DNA from: Burkholderiales bacterium Ga0077544
GTDB lineage: Bacteria; Pseudomonadota; Gammaproteobacteria; Burkholderiales; Burkholderiaceae_D
DNA length: 64,000 nt
NCBI GenBank assembly: GCA_001464355.1
Contig: LNEU01000033.1
Location: 372,001-436,000 of the forward strand
Direction of reading: 5' to 3'
Of the stretch, positions 1 through 8,035 are shown in pieces. Under the pieces are notes generated by a model. The model searched no databases, was not told where the DNA came from, and saw nothing but the letters and a program-made list of their open reading frames with translations. The translations under genes and the position numbers were made by a program. Each line of letters opens with the position of its first letter. The first letter of the stretch is position 1.

Positions 1-381
1 GCGATCGGTGCAATTTTTATACGGGTTAATCTGCCGGTTGCCGCATTCGCCACGTTTGCGACCAATCCATTTACCGTGCCTCCGCTTTATTACGCTGCGT
101 ATCGACTGGGTAATTTTTTGATTGGATCGGATCAAGTGTCGGCTGGCGCATCGCTGGGTCCGGGCGTGTTCAACAAGGTCGTCAATGAACAGGGTGAAGT
201 CAAGCACTGGTACGAAAATTTGATTGCGTGGGTACAAACAGTAGGGCCGGAATTGATGACAGGATTGCTTGTCATCGCGGTCGTGTCGGCGGTAGCTGGA
301 TACGTGCTGGTAAACGTAGTCTGGCATTTTCAGGCGCGTTATCGTTGGCGCAAACGCGGGATGCGCAAGTTTGCTGAATAG
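1..381 (+). CDS. DUF2062 domain protein, 3' part
   Basis: The reading frame is open from the first base of the window, so the true start lies outside it; 126 residues are visible. The segment with ATNPFTVPPLYY is typical of DUF2062 membrane proteins, which have a conserved NP-T-P-Y stretch. A hydrophobic segment follows near the end (LMTGLLVIAVVSAVAGYVLV), then a basic tail rich in Arg and Lys. The function of the family is not established. A bidirectional terminator lies just downstream. The family call rests on that motif and the membrane topology. Confidence 0.75.
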   Translation, partial: AIGAIFIRVNLPVAAFATFATNPFTVPPLYYAAYRLGNFLIGSDQVSAGASLGPGVFNKVVNEQGEVKHWYENLIAWVQTVGPELMTGLLVIAVVSAVAGYVLVNVVWHFQARYRWRKRGMRKFAE

Positions 382-412
382 GCGTTTCATTCAAAGCGAG
401 CTGTAGAAATAG

Positions 413-456
413 AACAAGAAAGGGGCGACATCACTAGATGCCGCCCCTTTCTTGTT
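413..456. terminator. Bidirectional intrinsic terminator
   Basis: Perfect inverted repeat with arms AACAAGAAAGGGGCG (413-427) and its complement (442-456). An inner CATC/GATG stem closes a 4-base loop. It lies between the convergent DUF2062 and TerC genes, with T-rich ends on both strands. Confidence 0.85.
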
Positions 457-488
457 ACGCTTGTCTATCAAGGATGCTTAACTAAATT

Positions 489-1241
489 TCATTCCTTTTT
501 TTGCTCTTCCGAATACGACGCATGCAAATGTACCGGTTTGGCTTTGCGCATGCGGATATTGATCATTTCCACAATCAGTGCAAAGGCCATCGCGGTATAG
601 ATAGTCGCTTTTGGCACATGGTAATCAAAACCTTCTGCAATCAGCACGACACCAATCGCCACCAGGAAGGCCAGCGCCAGGATCTTGATCGATGGATGGC
701 GCGACACGAAGCGGCCGATAGGTCCGGCAAACAGCATCATCAAACCGACCGATGCAATCACCGCTGCCACCATCACTTCGATGTGATCAACCATGCCGAC
801 TGCGGTAATGATCGAATCCAGCGAAAACACCATATCGACCACCATGATTTGCAGAATCACCGCAGTGAAGGTTGCCTGTACCGCACTGGATGCATGGCCT
901 TCTTCGCCTTCCAGCGATTGATGAATTTCGCCGGTGCTCTTCCATATCAGGAACAGCCCGCCGCTGATCAATATCAAGTCCCGCCCCGAGATTTCTTCAT
1001 TAAACACGGTGAACAAGGGTTCTACCAATCCGACTATCCACGCCAGTACCATCAACAAGCCTATGCGCATGAACATCGCGATGAACAGGCCCAGCTTGCG
1101 CGCGAATTCGCGGCGTTCGACCGGCAGTTTGTCGACCAGGATGGAGATAAAAATGATGTTATCGATACCGAGCACCAGTTCCAGCGCGGTCAGGGTAAGG
1201 AAGGCCAGCCAGATTTGCGGGTCTGTGATGAGTTCGATCAT
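489..1241 (-). CDS. TerC family integral membrane protein
   Basis: A 250-residue polytopic membrane protein. The N-terminal stretch ALELVLGIDNIIFISIL and the internal VDMVFSLDSIITAVG are the two Asp-containing repeats typical of the TerC/YkoY/Alx family. Members of this family are implicated in metal ion export (manganese in several characterised cases) and tellurite resistance. The frame extends further upstream, but the ATG at 1241 is preferred because GGAG lies about 8 bases before it and the family begins near this residue. The C-terminus is short and charged. The leader contains an intrinsic-terminator-like hairpin. The family is clear; the substrate cannot be read from the sequence. Confidence 0.88.
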   Translation of the reverse strand: MIELITDPQIWLAFLTLTALELVLGIDNIIFISILVDKLPVERREFARKLGLFIAMFMRIGLLMVLAWIVGLVEPLFTVFNEEISGRDLILISGGLFLIWKSTGEIHQSLEGEEGHASSAVQATFTAVILQIMVVDMVFSLDSIITAVGMVDHIEVMVAAVIASVGLMMLFAGPIGRFVSRHPSIKILALAFLVAIGVVLIAEGFDYHVPKATIYTAMAFALIVEMINIRMRKAKPVHLHASYSEEQKKE

Positions 1242-1275
1242 GAGCAATTCTCCAGTGACATTCGATAGGAAAGAT

Positions 1276-1296
1276 AAAAAGCAGCTTCCGTGCTGC
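1276..1296 (-). terminator. Terminator-like hairpin in the TerC leader
   Basis: Read on the minus strand, a GCAGC/GCTGC stem with a 6-base loop is followed directly by TTTTT. It lies 35-55 bases upstream of the terC start, so it would end transcription inside the leader. This suggests attenuation or a riboswitch. The conserved core of the yybP-ykoY manganese riboswitch was looked for and not found. Confidence 0.5.
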
Positions 1297-1567
1297 AGCG
1301 ACGGCATGCTGTGTGGGCCGTTGTCTCCAGTATTTTTATTTCTTGTGATGCCTGGCCTGATGCCAGTAATGATCGATAAGACATTTGAACATTAGCAGTG
1401 CGTTTGGATATAAGCAACGAACGCTGACAAGATCGTGTTTGAATCATGTTTTCTTGATGCAAATTTCACAGTTTGCTAACGTGGCGAGCCTGGTATCGTA
1501 TGTAGCCACCTTATCTCCGTCTTGCAATATGCATTGATATATCAATAGCACTTCAAGCCGTACAAGC
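1297..1567. other. Divergent intergenic region, terC / GGCT-like gene
   Basis: This stretch should hold the promoters of the two divergent genes. On the minus strand, the part nearest terC can form several short stems, for example CGGC/GCCG in 1302-1320. No strong promoter or known regulatory motif was recognised. Confidence 0.4.
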
Positions 1568-1978
1568 ATGCATATATTCACTTACGGTTCATTGATGTTC
1601 CCGCAAATCTGGCAGCGCGTCGTGCGTGGCAATTACCGTTCTGCGCCCGCGACCGCGCCAGGTTATGCACGCTATGCGCTGGCCGACGATACCTATCCCG
1701 GCATGATTGTCAGTCCGCAAGCGACGGTGGAAGGCGTACTTTACTTCGATGTGGATGCGCAAGATGTTGCCGTGCTGGATGCTTTTGAAGGCAGCGAGTA
1801 TCGTCGTGATGTAATCGACGTTGTTATAAATTCAGGTGAAACCGTGATAGCGTGTACTTACATATTTGTGGCGGAGCAGCGCCTTTCCGGCTCGCCGTGG
1901 GAGCCACAGACTTTCCAGATGTCGCGTTTCATCGGCGCTAATATTGGTACCTATTGCCGCGACAAATTGGGCGGATGA
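1568..1978 (+). CDS. Gamma-glutamylcyclotransferase-like (AIG2) protein
   Basis: 136 residues. The N-terminus MHIFTYGSLMFP contains the YGSL substrate-loop motif of the GGCT/AIG2 fold. The segment LDAFEGSEYRRDVI carries the conserved acidic residue that acts as general base in this family. Characterised relatives cleave gamma-glutamyl peptides to 5-oxoproline or process related amides; the actual substrate here is unknown. It lies about 80 bases before argS and could be co-transcribed, although a TATAAT lies between them. Confidence 0.8.
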   Translation: MHIFTYGSLMFPQIWQRVVRGNYRSAPATAPGYARYALADDTYPGMIVSPQATVEGVLYFDVDAQDVAVLDAFEGSEYRRDVIDVVINSGETVIACTYIFVAEQRLSGSPWEPQTFQMSRFIGANIGTYCRDKLGG

Positions 1979-1993
1979 ACGCTGGCTAGCCAG

Positions 1994-1999
1994 TATAAT
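1994..1999 (+). promoter_or_regulatory. Possible -10 element upstream of argS
   Basis: A perfect TATAAT 57 bases upstream of the argS ATG. No good -35 hexamer is seen at 16-18 bases, so this is a weak prediction. Confidence 0.35.
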
Positions 2000-2056
2000 T
2001 CCGCCTACGTTTATTCCAATTCAAGGCGCGGTCTTGCACCGCCAGAAACAAATCCC

Positions 2057-3808
2057 ATGCTCGCAGCACAAAAACAACGTCTCACAGAACTCTTCCAGGC
2101 CGCAGTCGCACCCTTGGTCGCCGGCACTGAACTCAATCCGACCGTCACGCTGGAGCGCCCGCGCGATCCTACGCATGGCGACGTGGCCTGCAATCTGGCA
2201 ATGCAAATTGCCAAGCCGCTCAAAAAGAATCCTCGCGAAGTCGCGCAGGCGCTGGTCGCCGCCCTTCTCGATAATCCAGCCAATCGCGATTTGATCGAAT
2301 CGGCAGAAATCGCCGGCCCCGGCTTCATCAACCTGCGCCTGACTTCAGCCTCGCGCCAGGCCGTCGTCAAAACCGTGCTGCAAGAAGGCGCGCAATACGG
2401 CAAGAGCAAGCTAGGCGCAGATAAAAAAGTCATCATCGAATTCGTCTCCGCCAACCCGACCGGCCCGCTGCATGTAGGTCACGGTCGTCAAGGCGCTTTG
2501 GGCGACGCAATGTCGTCGCTGTTCGACGCACAAGGTTACGCAGTCACCCGCGAGTTTTATTACAACGATGCCGGCGTGCAAATCGCTACGCTCGCCACCT
2601 CGGTACAAGCACGCGCCAAAGGTTTGAAGCCCGGCGTTGAAGGCTGGCCCGAGTCGGCATATAACGGGGATTACATTCAAGACATCGCCAATGATTTCAT
2701 CGCAAAGAAAACCGTTTCCGCCAGCGATGGCGTGCCGGTCACTGCCAGCGGCAACATCGACGACATCGAATCGATACGCGCCTTCGCCGTTGCGTATCTG
2801 CGCCGCGAACAGGATCTGGATTTGCAGGCCTTCGGTGTCAAGTTCGATAACTACTATCTCGAATCGTCTTTGTACAACGATGGCAAGGTTGTACAAACCG
2901 TCGATGCCTTGATCAAGGCCGACAAGACTTACGAACTCGATGGCGCGCTGTGGTTGCGCACCACCGATTATCGCGACGACAAAGATCGCGTGATGAAAAA
3001 GACCGACGGTACTTACACTTACTTCGTGCCTGACGTCGCGTATCACACAGTCAAATGGCAACGCGGCTTTACGCAAGCGATCAACGTCCAGGGCAGCGAT
3101 CACCACGGCACCATCGCCCGCGTGCGCGCCGGTTTGCACGCGCTTGATATCGGTATTCCGCAAGGCTATCCGGATTACGTATTGCACAAGATGGTCACCG
3201 TGATGAAGAACGGTGAGGAAGTGAAAATTTCCAAACGCGCCGGTTCTTACGTCACGCTACGCGATTTGATTGAATGGTCGAATGGCGAAACCGGAGAAGT
3301 TGCAGATGCGGGCGAGGCGAGAGATTTGACACGCGGCCGCGACGCCGTGCGTTTCTTCCTGATCTCACGCAAGGCCGATACCGAGTTCGTGTTCGACGTC
3401 GATATCGCGTTGACACAAGGTGATGAAAATCCGGTCTACTACGTACAATATGCACACGCACGTATTTGCTCGGTGTTGAAGCAAGCCGAAGGCGCTGACT
3501 TTGACGAAGCCGCGTTAGTGAATGTCGATCTGTCGCCATTGACTGCGCCGCGCGAAGCATCGCTGCTCGCCAAGCTGGCCGAATATCCAGAGACCTTGCA
3601 AAAGGCATTGGAAGAACTTGGCCCGCATCAAGTCGCATTTTATTTGCGCGACTTAGCAGGCGAATTGCATAGCTACTACAATGCAGAACGCGTCCTGGTA
3701 GATGACGTCGCCTTGAAGATGGCGCGCATTGCACTGATGCATGCAACCCGACAAGTATTACGTAACGGTCTGGCTTTGATCGGTGTCTCGGCACCGACCC
3801 GGATGTAA
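2057..3808 (+). CDS. argS: Arginyl-tRNA synthetase
   Basis: 583 residues, the usual length for class I ArgRS. It charges tRNA-Arg with arginine in the cytoplasm. The N-terminal about 110 residues form the Add-1 tRNA-binding domain. The HIGH signature appears as HVGH at residues 139-142 after SANPTGPL, and the KMSK-type loop as [12 protein letters not shown]. The C-terminal DALR anticodon-binding domain includes [13 protein letters not shown]. The ATG at 2057 follows a spaced intergenic region. The SPOR-domain gene begins 10 bases after the stop, suggesting co-transcription. Confidence 0.97.
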   Translation: MLAAQKQRLTELFQAAVAPLVAGTELNPTVTLERPRDPTHGDVACNLAMQIAKPLKKNPREVAQALVAALLDNPANRDLIESAEIAGPGFINLRLTSASRQAVVKTVLQEGAQYGKSKLGADKKVIIEFVSANPTGPLHVGHGRQGALGDAMSSLFDAQGYAVTREFYYNDAGVQIATLATSVQARAKGLKPGVEGWPESAYNGDYIQDIANDFIAKKTVSASDGVPVTASGNIDDIESIRAFAVAYLRREQDLDLQAFGVKFDNYYLESSLYNDGKVVQTVDALIKADKTYELDGALWLRTTDYRDDKDRVMKKTDGTYTYFVPDVAYHTVKWQRGFTQAINVQGSDHHGTIARVRAGLHALDIGIPQGYPDYVLHKMVTVMKNGEEVKISKRAGSYVTLRDLIEWSNGETGEVADAGEARDLTRGRDAVRFFLISRKADTEFVFDVDIALTQGDENPVYYVQYAHARICSVLKQAEGADFDEAALVNVDLSPLTAPREASLLAKLAEYPETLQKALEELGPHQVAFYLRDLAGELHSYYNAERVLVDDVALKMARIALMHATRQVLRNGLALIGVSAPTRM

Positions 3809-3818
3809 CAGGAAATTT

Positions 3819-4439
3819 ATGACCAAGAAGAACAGTAAAGCAAAGAGTAAAAAGCAGACAGGCGGTACGCTACTCGGTTTGATCGTCGGTTTGATACTCG
3901 GCCTCGGCATTGCCATCGCGGTGGCGATGGTGATTTATAAAACACCGCTGCCGTTTACCAACAAGGGCGGCCAGTCCGACCGTGCTGCACCGGCCAGCAA
4001 CGAGCTGAGCGATCCGAACAAACCGCTATACGGCAAAAAGCCGCCAGTCAAAGAGCCGGTGCCGGGCGCGCCGGCACCTACCGTGTCTGAAGAAACCATC
4101 AAGCCGCCGGTTGTTGACAAGGCAGCAGCGGCAAAAGAAAAAGCGCAGCAAAAAGTCGAGGCCGCCAAAGCTGAAGCCGCCAAGGCCGAAAGCGCAGATG
4201 AAAAATGGATTTACTATCTGCAGGCTGGCGCATTTGGTGCCGTGGCTGACGCAGAAAACATGAAAGCCAAACTGGCACTGATGGGTTTTGAAGCCGCCGT
4301 TTCCGAACGTCAGGCAGAAACCGGCACGCTGCACCGCGTGCGCATCGGCCCTTTCGGTCAGCTCGAAACAATGAACCGAGTGCGCACAAAGTTGTCTGAG
4401 AATGGTGTCGATGTCGCAGTTGTACGAATCGGCAAATAA
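3819..4439 (+). CDS. SPOR-domain membrane protein (FtsN-like)
   Basis: 206 residues. A short basic cytoplasmic tail (MTKKNSKAKSKKQ) precedes one transmembrane helix (about residues 17-42). A Pro/Ala/Lys-rich periplasmic linker with a probable coiled stretch (KAAAAKEKAQQKVEAAKAEA) follows. The C-terminal SPOR domain (about 128-206; YYLQAGAF, GTLHRVRIGPF) binds denuded glycan strands at division sites. The architecture matches FtsN-like proteins, and the argS-SPOR-dsbA order is common in this lineage. ATG at 3819 is chosen over an in-frame start at 3783 because AGGAA lies just before it and the upstream option overlaps argS. Confidence 0.88.
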   Translation: MTKKNSKAKSKKQTGGTLLGLIVGLILGLGIAIAVAMVIYKTPLPFTNKGGQSDRAAPASNELSDPNKPLYGKKPPVKEPVPGAPAPTVSEETIKPPVVDKAAAAKEKAQQKVEAAKAEAAKAESADEKWIYYLQAGAFGAVADAENMKAKLALMGFEAAVSERQAETGTLHRVRIGPFGQLETMNRVRTKLSENGVDVAVVRIGK

Positions 4440-4486
4440 GGGCGAATTAAGGCAAGTAAGCCGAACAATAATCGAAAGGGAATACC

Positions 4487-5146
4487 ATGCGTTTTATTCA
4501 ACATCTGTTGGCCGTAGCAACCCTGAGTCTTATGGCAGCAACCGCGGGCGCATCGCCGACCGCGCCGGTCAACGGCACTGATTACCGTACGCTTGATAAA
4601 GCGCAGCAAACCGACAGCGGAAAAAAAGTCGAAGTCACCGAATTCTTTTGGTATTCCTGCCCGCATTGCGAAGCGCTCGATCCTTCGCTCGCGGCCTGGG
4701 TAAAAAAGAATGCTGACAAGATCGTCTTCAAGCGCGTGCCGGTCGCCTTCCGCGATTCCTTCATCCCGCAACAAAAGCTCTACTACACGATAGAAGCGCT
4801 GGGTCTGGTAGACAGCTTGCATCCGCGCGTTTTCCGTGCGATCCACGTAGAACGTCAAATGCTGGATACCGATAAACAGATACTCGACTTCGTCGCCAAG
4901 CAAGGCATAGACGTGAAGAAGTTTACTGAGACCTATAATTCCTTCGGCGTACAAACCAAGGTCAGCCGCGCAACGCAATTGCAGGCAGCGTACAAGGTGG
5001 ATGGCGTGCCTATGATTGCGATTGACGGCCGTTATGTCACATCGCCATCGATCGTCGGCGCAAAGCTCGGCAATCGTCCGGAAGCGGTGCTGCATGAAGC
5101 AACCTTGCAAGTGATGGATCATCTGGTTGCCAAGTCGGCCAAATAA
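4487..5146 (+). CDS. dsbA: Periplasmic thiol:disulfide oxidoreductase DsbA
   Basis: 219 residues with a cleavable signal peptide (about residues 1-22, ending TAGA). The active site is C58-P-H-C61 in FFWYSCPHCEAL, the classic DsbA pair. The cis-proline loop appears as VDGVPMIAIDG. It introduces disulfides into exported proteins and is normally re-oxidised by DsbB, which is not in this window. A GAAAGGG ribosome site precedes the ATG, and an intrinsic terminator follows. Confidence 0.95.
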   Translation: MRFIQHLLAVATLSLMAATAGASPTAPVNGTDYRTLDKAQQTDSGKKVEVTEFFWYSCPHCEALDPSLAAWVKKNADKIVFKRVPVAFRDSFIPQQKLYYTIEALGLVDSLHPRVFRAIHVERQMLDTDKQILDFVAKQGIDVKKFTETYNSFGVQTKVSRATQLQAAYKVDGVPMIAIDGRYVTSPSIVGAKLGNRPEAVLHEATLQVMDHLVAKSAK

Positions 5147-5203
5147 TTTGTCGCATTAAGTAAATACTGTTGCTGAATTTTTCAGCAAGCACGTAGAACA
5201 AGA

Positions 5204-5238
5204 AGTCCGCAACTCGCAAGAGGGCGGACTTTTTATTT
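5204..5238 (+). terminator. Intrinsic terminator after dsbA
   Basis: Stem AGTCCGC (5204-5210) / GCGGACT (5224-5230) followed by TTTTTATTTT, 58 bases after the dsbA stop. Confidence 0.85.
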
Positions 5239-5268
5239 TGAGTAGATTTGGAATCGATGGGAAATGCC

Positions 5269-6054
5269 ATGCAAGCAAAACGAGTCTTCATCACCGGCGC
5301 TTCCAGCGGTCTGGGCGCAGCACTGGCGCGACAGTATGCGAGCGAAGGTGCAACGCTGGGTCTGGTCGCGCGGCGCGGAGAAGTCTTGCGTGAGCTCGCC
5401 GCCAGCCTGTCGAACGCAGAACGCCATCGCGTGTATGCACTCGACGTCAACGACAGCGCTGCACTCGCCAATGCCGCCGCCGACTTCATCGCCGTTGCGC
5501 AAGGCATAGATATCGTCATCGCCAACGCCGGCATCTCGCGCGGCACATTGACCGAATACACGGAAGACCTGCAAGTCTTCGAGCAGGTCTTCGCTACCAA
5601 CGTCACTGCCACCGTCGCCACGTTTGCACCCTTCATCGCGACGATGAAGGCGCAAGCGGCAGCGGGGCAAACTGGATGTCGGCTGGTCGGCATCGGCAGC
5701 GTCGCCGGCATACGCGGCTTGCCGGGCGCGGGTGCCTACAGCGCGTCTAAGGCCGCCGTCATTACCTATTGCGAATCACTGCGTGTGGAGTTGAAGAAGG
5801 ATGGCATCAAGGTCGTCACGATTGCGCCGGGGTATATCGATACGCCTATGACGCAGGTGAATGATTATGCAATGCCGTTTTTGCTGCCGGTTCAGACGTT
5901 TGCTGAGCGGGCTGTTGCCACTATTGACGCTGGCAGCAGTTATCGGGTGATTCCTTGGCAGATGGGGGTGGTGGCTAAGGTGTTGAGGTCGTTGCCGAAT
6001 TGGCTGTATGACTTTTTGTTTGCTAATGCGCCGCGGAAGAAGCGGGATCTTTGA
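5269..6054 (+). CDS. Short-chain dehydrogenase/reductase (SDR)
   Basis: 261 residues. The Rossmann cofactor motif FITGASSGLGAALA is at the N-terminus, NAG follows at mid-length, and the catalytic YSASKAAV motif is preceded by a Ser-containing strand (GIGSVAG). The glycine pattern suggests NADP(H) preference. The C-terminus (LPNWLYDFLFANAPRKK) is hydrophobic then basic, as in classical SDRs that associate with membranes. ATG at 5269 is preferred over ATG 5257 because GGGA precedes it at normal spacing. The substrate is unknown. It is followed by a dispersed repeat rather than a co-directional gene. Confidence 0.88.
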   Translation: MQAKRVFITGASSGLGAALARQYASEGATLGLVARRGEVLRELAASLSNAERHRVYALDVNDSAALANAAADFIAVAQGIDIVIANAGISRGTLTEYTEDLQVFEQVFATNVTATVATFAPFIATMKAQAAAGQTGCRLVGIGSVAGIRGLPGAGAYSASKAAVITYCESLRVELKKDGIKVVTIAPGYIDTPMTQVNDYAMPFLLPVQTFAERAVATIDAGSSYRVIPWQMGVVAKVLRSLPNWLYDFLFANAPRKKRDL

Positions 6055-6094
6055 TTTTCTTGGTCGAGATAGTTTGGCTCTTTGGTTTGTTCTT

Positions 6095-6335
6095 GCTGTT
6101 CTTCGTGGTGACTTGCCGGGGGTAGCCCGGCGGCTACTTACTTTTCTTGCTTCGCCAAGAAAAGTAAGCAAAAGAAGGCGACCGCGAAGCCACTGCCCTT
6201 CGGGTTCCCGTCTGCGCAAATCAAAAAATGGGAAGCGAACGAAACTCGCTGCGCTCAGACAACGTTCACTTCTTCTTCCATTTTCTGCTCTGCACAAACG
6301 ACAGCGTCAAAGCGGGACTCAAAACCGAGGCGCAG
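6095..6335. repeat. Dispersed intergenic repeat of Burkholderiales type
   Basis: The stretch has the characteristic order of a repeat found scattered in many beta- and gammaproteobacterial genomes: GCCCGGCGGCTACTTAC, a long hairpin, AAAAGAAGGCGACCGCGAAG, then CCCTTCGGGTTCCC and a GAAGCGAACG/CGTTCACTTC segment. It overlaps no convincing gene and ends against the stop of the HEPN-like gene. The identification is from memory of such repeats; a genome-wide search would be needed for copy number. Confidence 0.6.
6137..6168. repeat. Perfect 13-bp inverted repeat inside the dispersed repeat
   Basis: Arms CTTACTTTTCTTG (6137-6149) and CAAGAAAAGTAAG (6156-6168) with a CTTCGC loop. It has no T-tract, so it is not a typical terminator. 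Confidence 0.85.
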
Positions 6336-6341
6336 CGAAAG

Positions 6342-6938
6342 TTATTTTAAAATCGAGCTACAGGCTTTATGGAGTGACTGCATGATTACGATAACGTCTT
6401 CGATAGAAACGCTATTCGTTCGCTCTACCTCATAACAATATCTCCATTCTACAAATGCGCTGTTTATTTGAGATATCGCGTTAGCCAAATCAAATTCATC
6501 CTTTCTCCCGCGTGCGGCAAGAGATTCTGGGACAGCATCTAAGATGGCTTGTCTTGCTTCATTTGGGAGTTCGTCGAAGAGTGAGCGAAGCTTGTGACCT
6601 CGTAGCTCTGCACCATAAATTTTACCCAGTGTTTTTAAATATATTTCTATGCTGAAAGCGCCGTTCACAATCCACGGGACAAGTACATTTCCATCTCGGG
6701 GTACGGTTTTTAGGCCGCGCTCATAAAGTTCAGCGGAGGTCTTGGCGAAAGCAAAAGCTTGGTTGTACATTGATTGCTCAATAGTTATTTCTTTATGCAG
6801 ACCTTTTGCCTGAATTAGTTCGCGCCCTGCTCGCATATCCTCTAAAGCGTTAGCCTCGGCAGGTATCTCGCCGACGAATTTCCCATTTAAATATATTTTC
6901 TTCGTCTTAAGTGGTGACGGTGAGCTCGAATCAGTCAT
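6342..6938 (-). CDS. Orphan protein with HEPN-like C-terminal region
   Basis: 198 residues, with no family recognised for certain. Residues 1-90 contain a short beta-rich start (KKIYLNGKFVGEIPAE) and a helical region. Residues about 92-175 contain NGAFSIEIYLKTLGKIYG, GHKLRSLF and FVEWRYCYE, a pattern seen in HEPN-fold proteins (an AF-IE-YLK helix, then HxL--LF, then a W-R-Y-YE helix). HEPN proteins often act as RNases or in defence and stress modules, but the typical catalytic R-x4-6-H motif is not evident here. The gene is AT-richer than its neighbours, stands alone on the minus strand and abuts a dispersed repeat, all suggesting acquisition. ATG at 6938 precedes a very A-rich leader. Confidence 0.5.
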   Translation of the reverse strand: MTDSSSPSPLKTKKIYLNGKFVGEIPAEANALEDMRAGRELIQAKGLHKEITIEQSMYNQAFAFAKTSAELYERGLKTVPRDGNVLVPWIVNGAFSIEIYLKTLGKIYGAELRGHKLRSLFDELPNEARQAILDAVPESLAARGRKDEFDLANAISQINSAFVEWRYCYEVERTNSVSIEDVIVIMQSLHKACSSILK

Positions 6939-7174
6939 GAAATTTCCTTATTGAAAAAAAATTCCTGTAAGCGCGGCGCATATATAACCCAGTGCATAGT
7001 TCTTCAATTCAGGATCAACAGCTTACACCGAGAAATTGCTGATGCCGTGACTAAAATGCGTACGCTATTTCATGTCCCCTGGAAATATAGAATGCATAGT
7101 AAGCGTCAGCAGCGGATTGCTTGTTGTCGTAGACTGCATCACATCGCAGCGTCAATTCAAATGGAGAAAACATC

Positions 7175-7960
7175 ATGGATTTAGGCTTGAAGAACAAACT
7201 TGCTTTGGTATCCGGTTCAACCAAAGGTATTGGCTTTGCCATCGCGACGGGACTGGCACGCGAAGGTGCGCAGGTGATTGTGAATGGCCGATCACAGCAA
7301 TCGGTCGATGCTGCATTGGACAAGTTACGCAAGGCTGCCCAGAACGCGCAGGTCTTCGGCTTTGCGGGTGACCTTTCCGATCCGCGCCAGATCGATGCAC
7401 TGGTTGCTGCGTATCCTGCAGTCGATGTGCTGGTCAATAATCTCGGTATCTTCGATCCTAAATCGTTTGAAGAAATTCCGGATGCAGATTGGCAGCGCTT
7501 CTTCGACGTCAACGTCATGTCCGGTGTGCGACTGTCGCGCGCTTACCTTGCGGGAATGAAGAAAAAGAACTGGGGACGCGTGGTCTTTATCAGTAGTGAG
7601 AGCGGCATACAGATCCCGCTGGAAATGATTCATTACGGTGTGACCAAGAGTGCGCAGATCAGTCTTGCGCGTGGCTTGGCAGAGCATTGCGCCGGTACCG
7701 GGGTGACAGTGAATTCCGTGTTGCCGGGGCCGACGAAATCGGAAGGCGTATCAGATTTTGTTCAAAAATTATCTGGCGACTCGATCGAGGCGTTCGAGAA
7801 GGAATTTTTCGAGAAAGTACGTCCTACCTCGTTGATCAAGCGCTTCACGACGCCGGAAGAAGTCGCCAACATGGTGGTCTATATTTCCTCTGAAGCGTCG
7901 TCGGCTACCAACGGTGCTGCATTGCGTGTGGATGGTGGTGTCGTGCTGTCGGCTTTTTAA
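7175..7960 (+). CDS. Short-chain dehydrogenase/reductase, FabG-like
   Basis: 261 residues. Cofactor motif VSGSTKGIGFAIA, NNLG at the NAG position, and catalytic Ser (FISSESG) followed by HYGVTKSAQ giving the Tyr-Lys pair. The C-terminus ends in the family motif GAALRVDGGVV. It resembles 3-oxoacyl-ACP reductase-like SDRs that use NAD(P)H; the substrate is unknown. GGAG lies before the ATG (AAATGGAGAAAACATC). It is convergent with the MBL-fold gene and not obviously part of an operon. Confidence 0.87.
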   Translation: MDLGLKNKLALVSGSTKGIGFAIATGLAREGAQVIVNGRSQQSVDAALDKLRKAAQNAQVFGFAGDLSDPRQIDALVAAYPAVDVLVNNLGIFDPKSFEEIPDADWQRFFDVNVMSGVRLSRAYLAGMKKKNWGRVVFISSESGIQIPLEMIHYGVTKSAQISLARGLAEHCAGTGVTVNSVLPGPTKSEGVSDFVQKLSGDSIEAFEKEFFEKVRPTSLIKRFTTPEEVANMVVYISSEASSATNGAALRVDGGVVLSAF

Positions 7961-8035
7961 ACGACACGATCATTGATATCTAGTCGAAGCAGAAATCGAT
8001 TATGGAATGTTTAAGTTGTTGATAAAAAAGCGTGA

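Noticed and set aside
501-1268. Open frame antisense to the TerC gene
   Set aside because: His/Gln/Asp-rich shadow of a membrane protein gene with no family motifs.
1242-1400. yybP-ykoY manganese riboswitch before terC
   Set aside because: The conserved core sequences were not found, although a leader hairpin exists; reported only as an uncharacterised leader.
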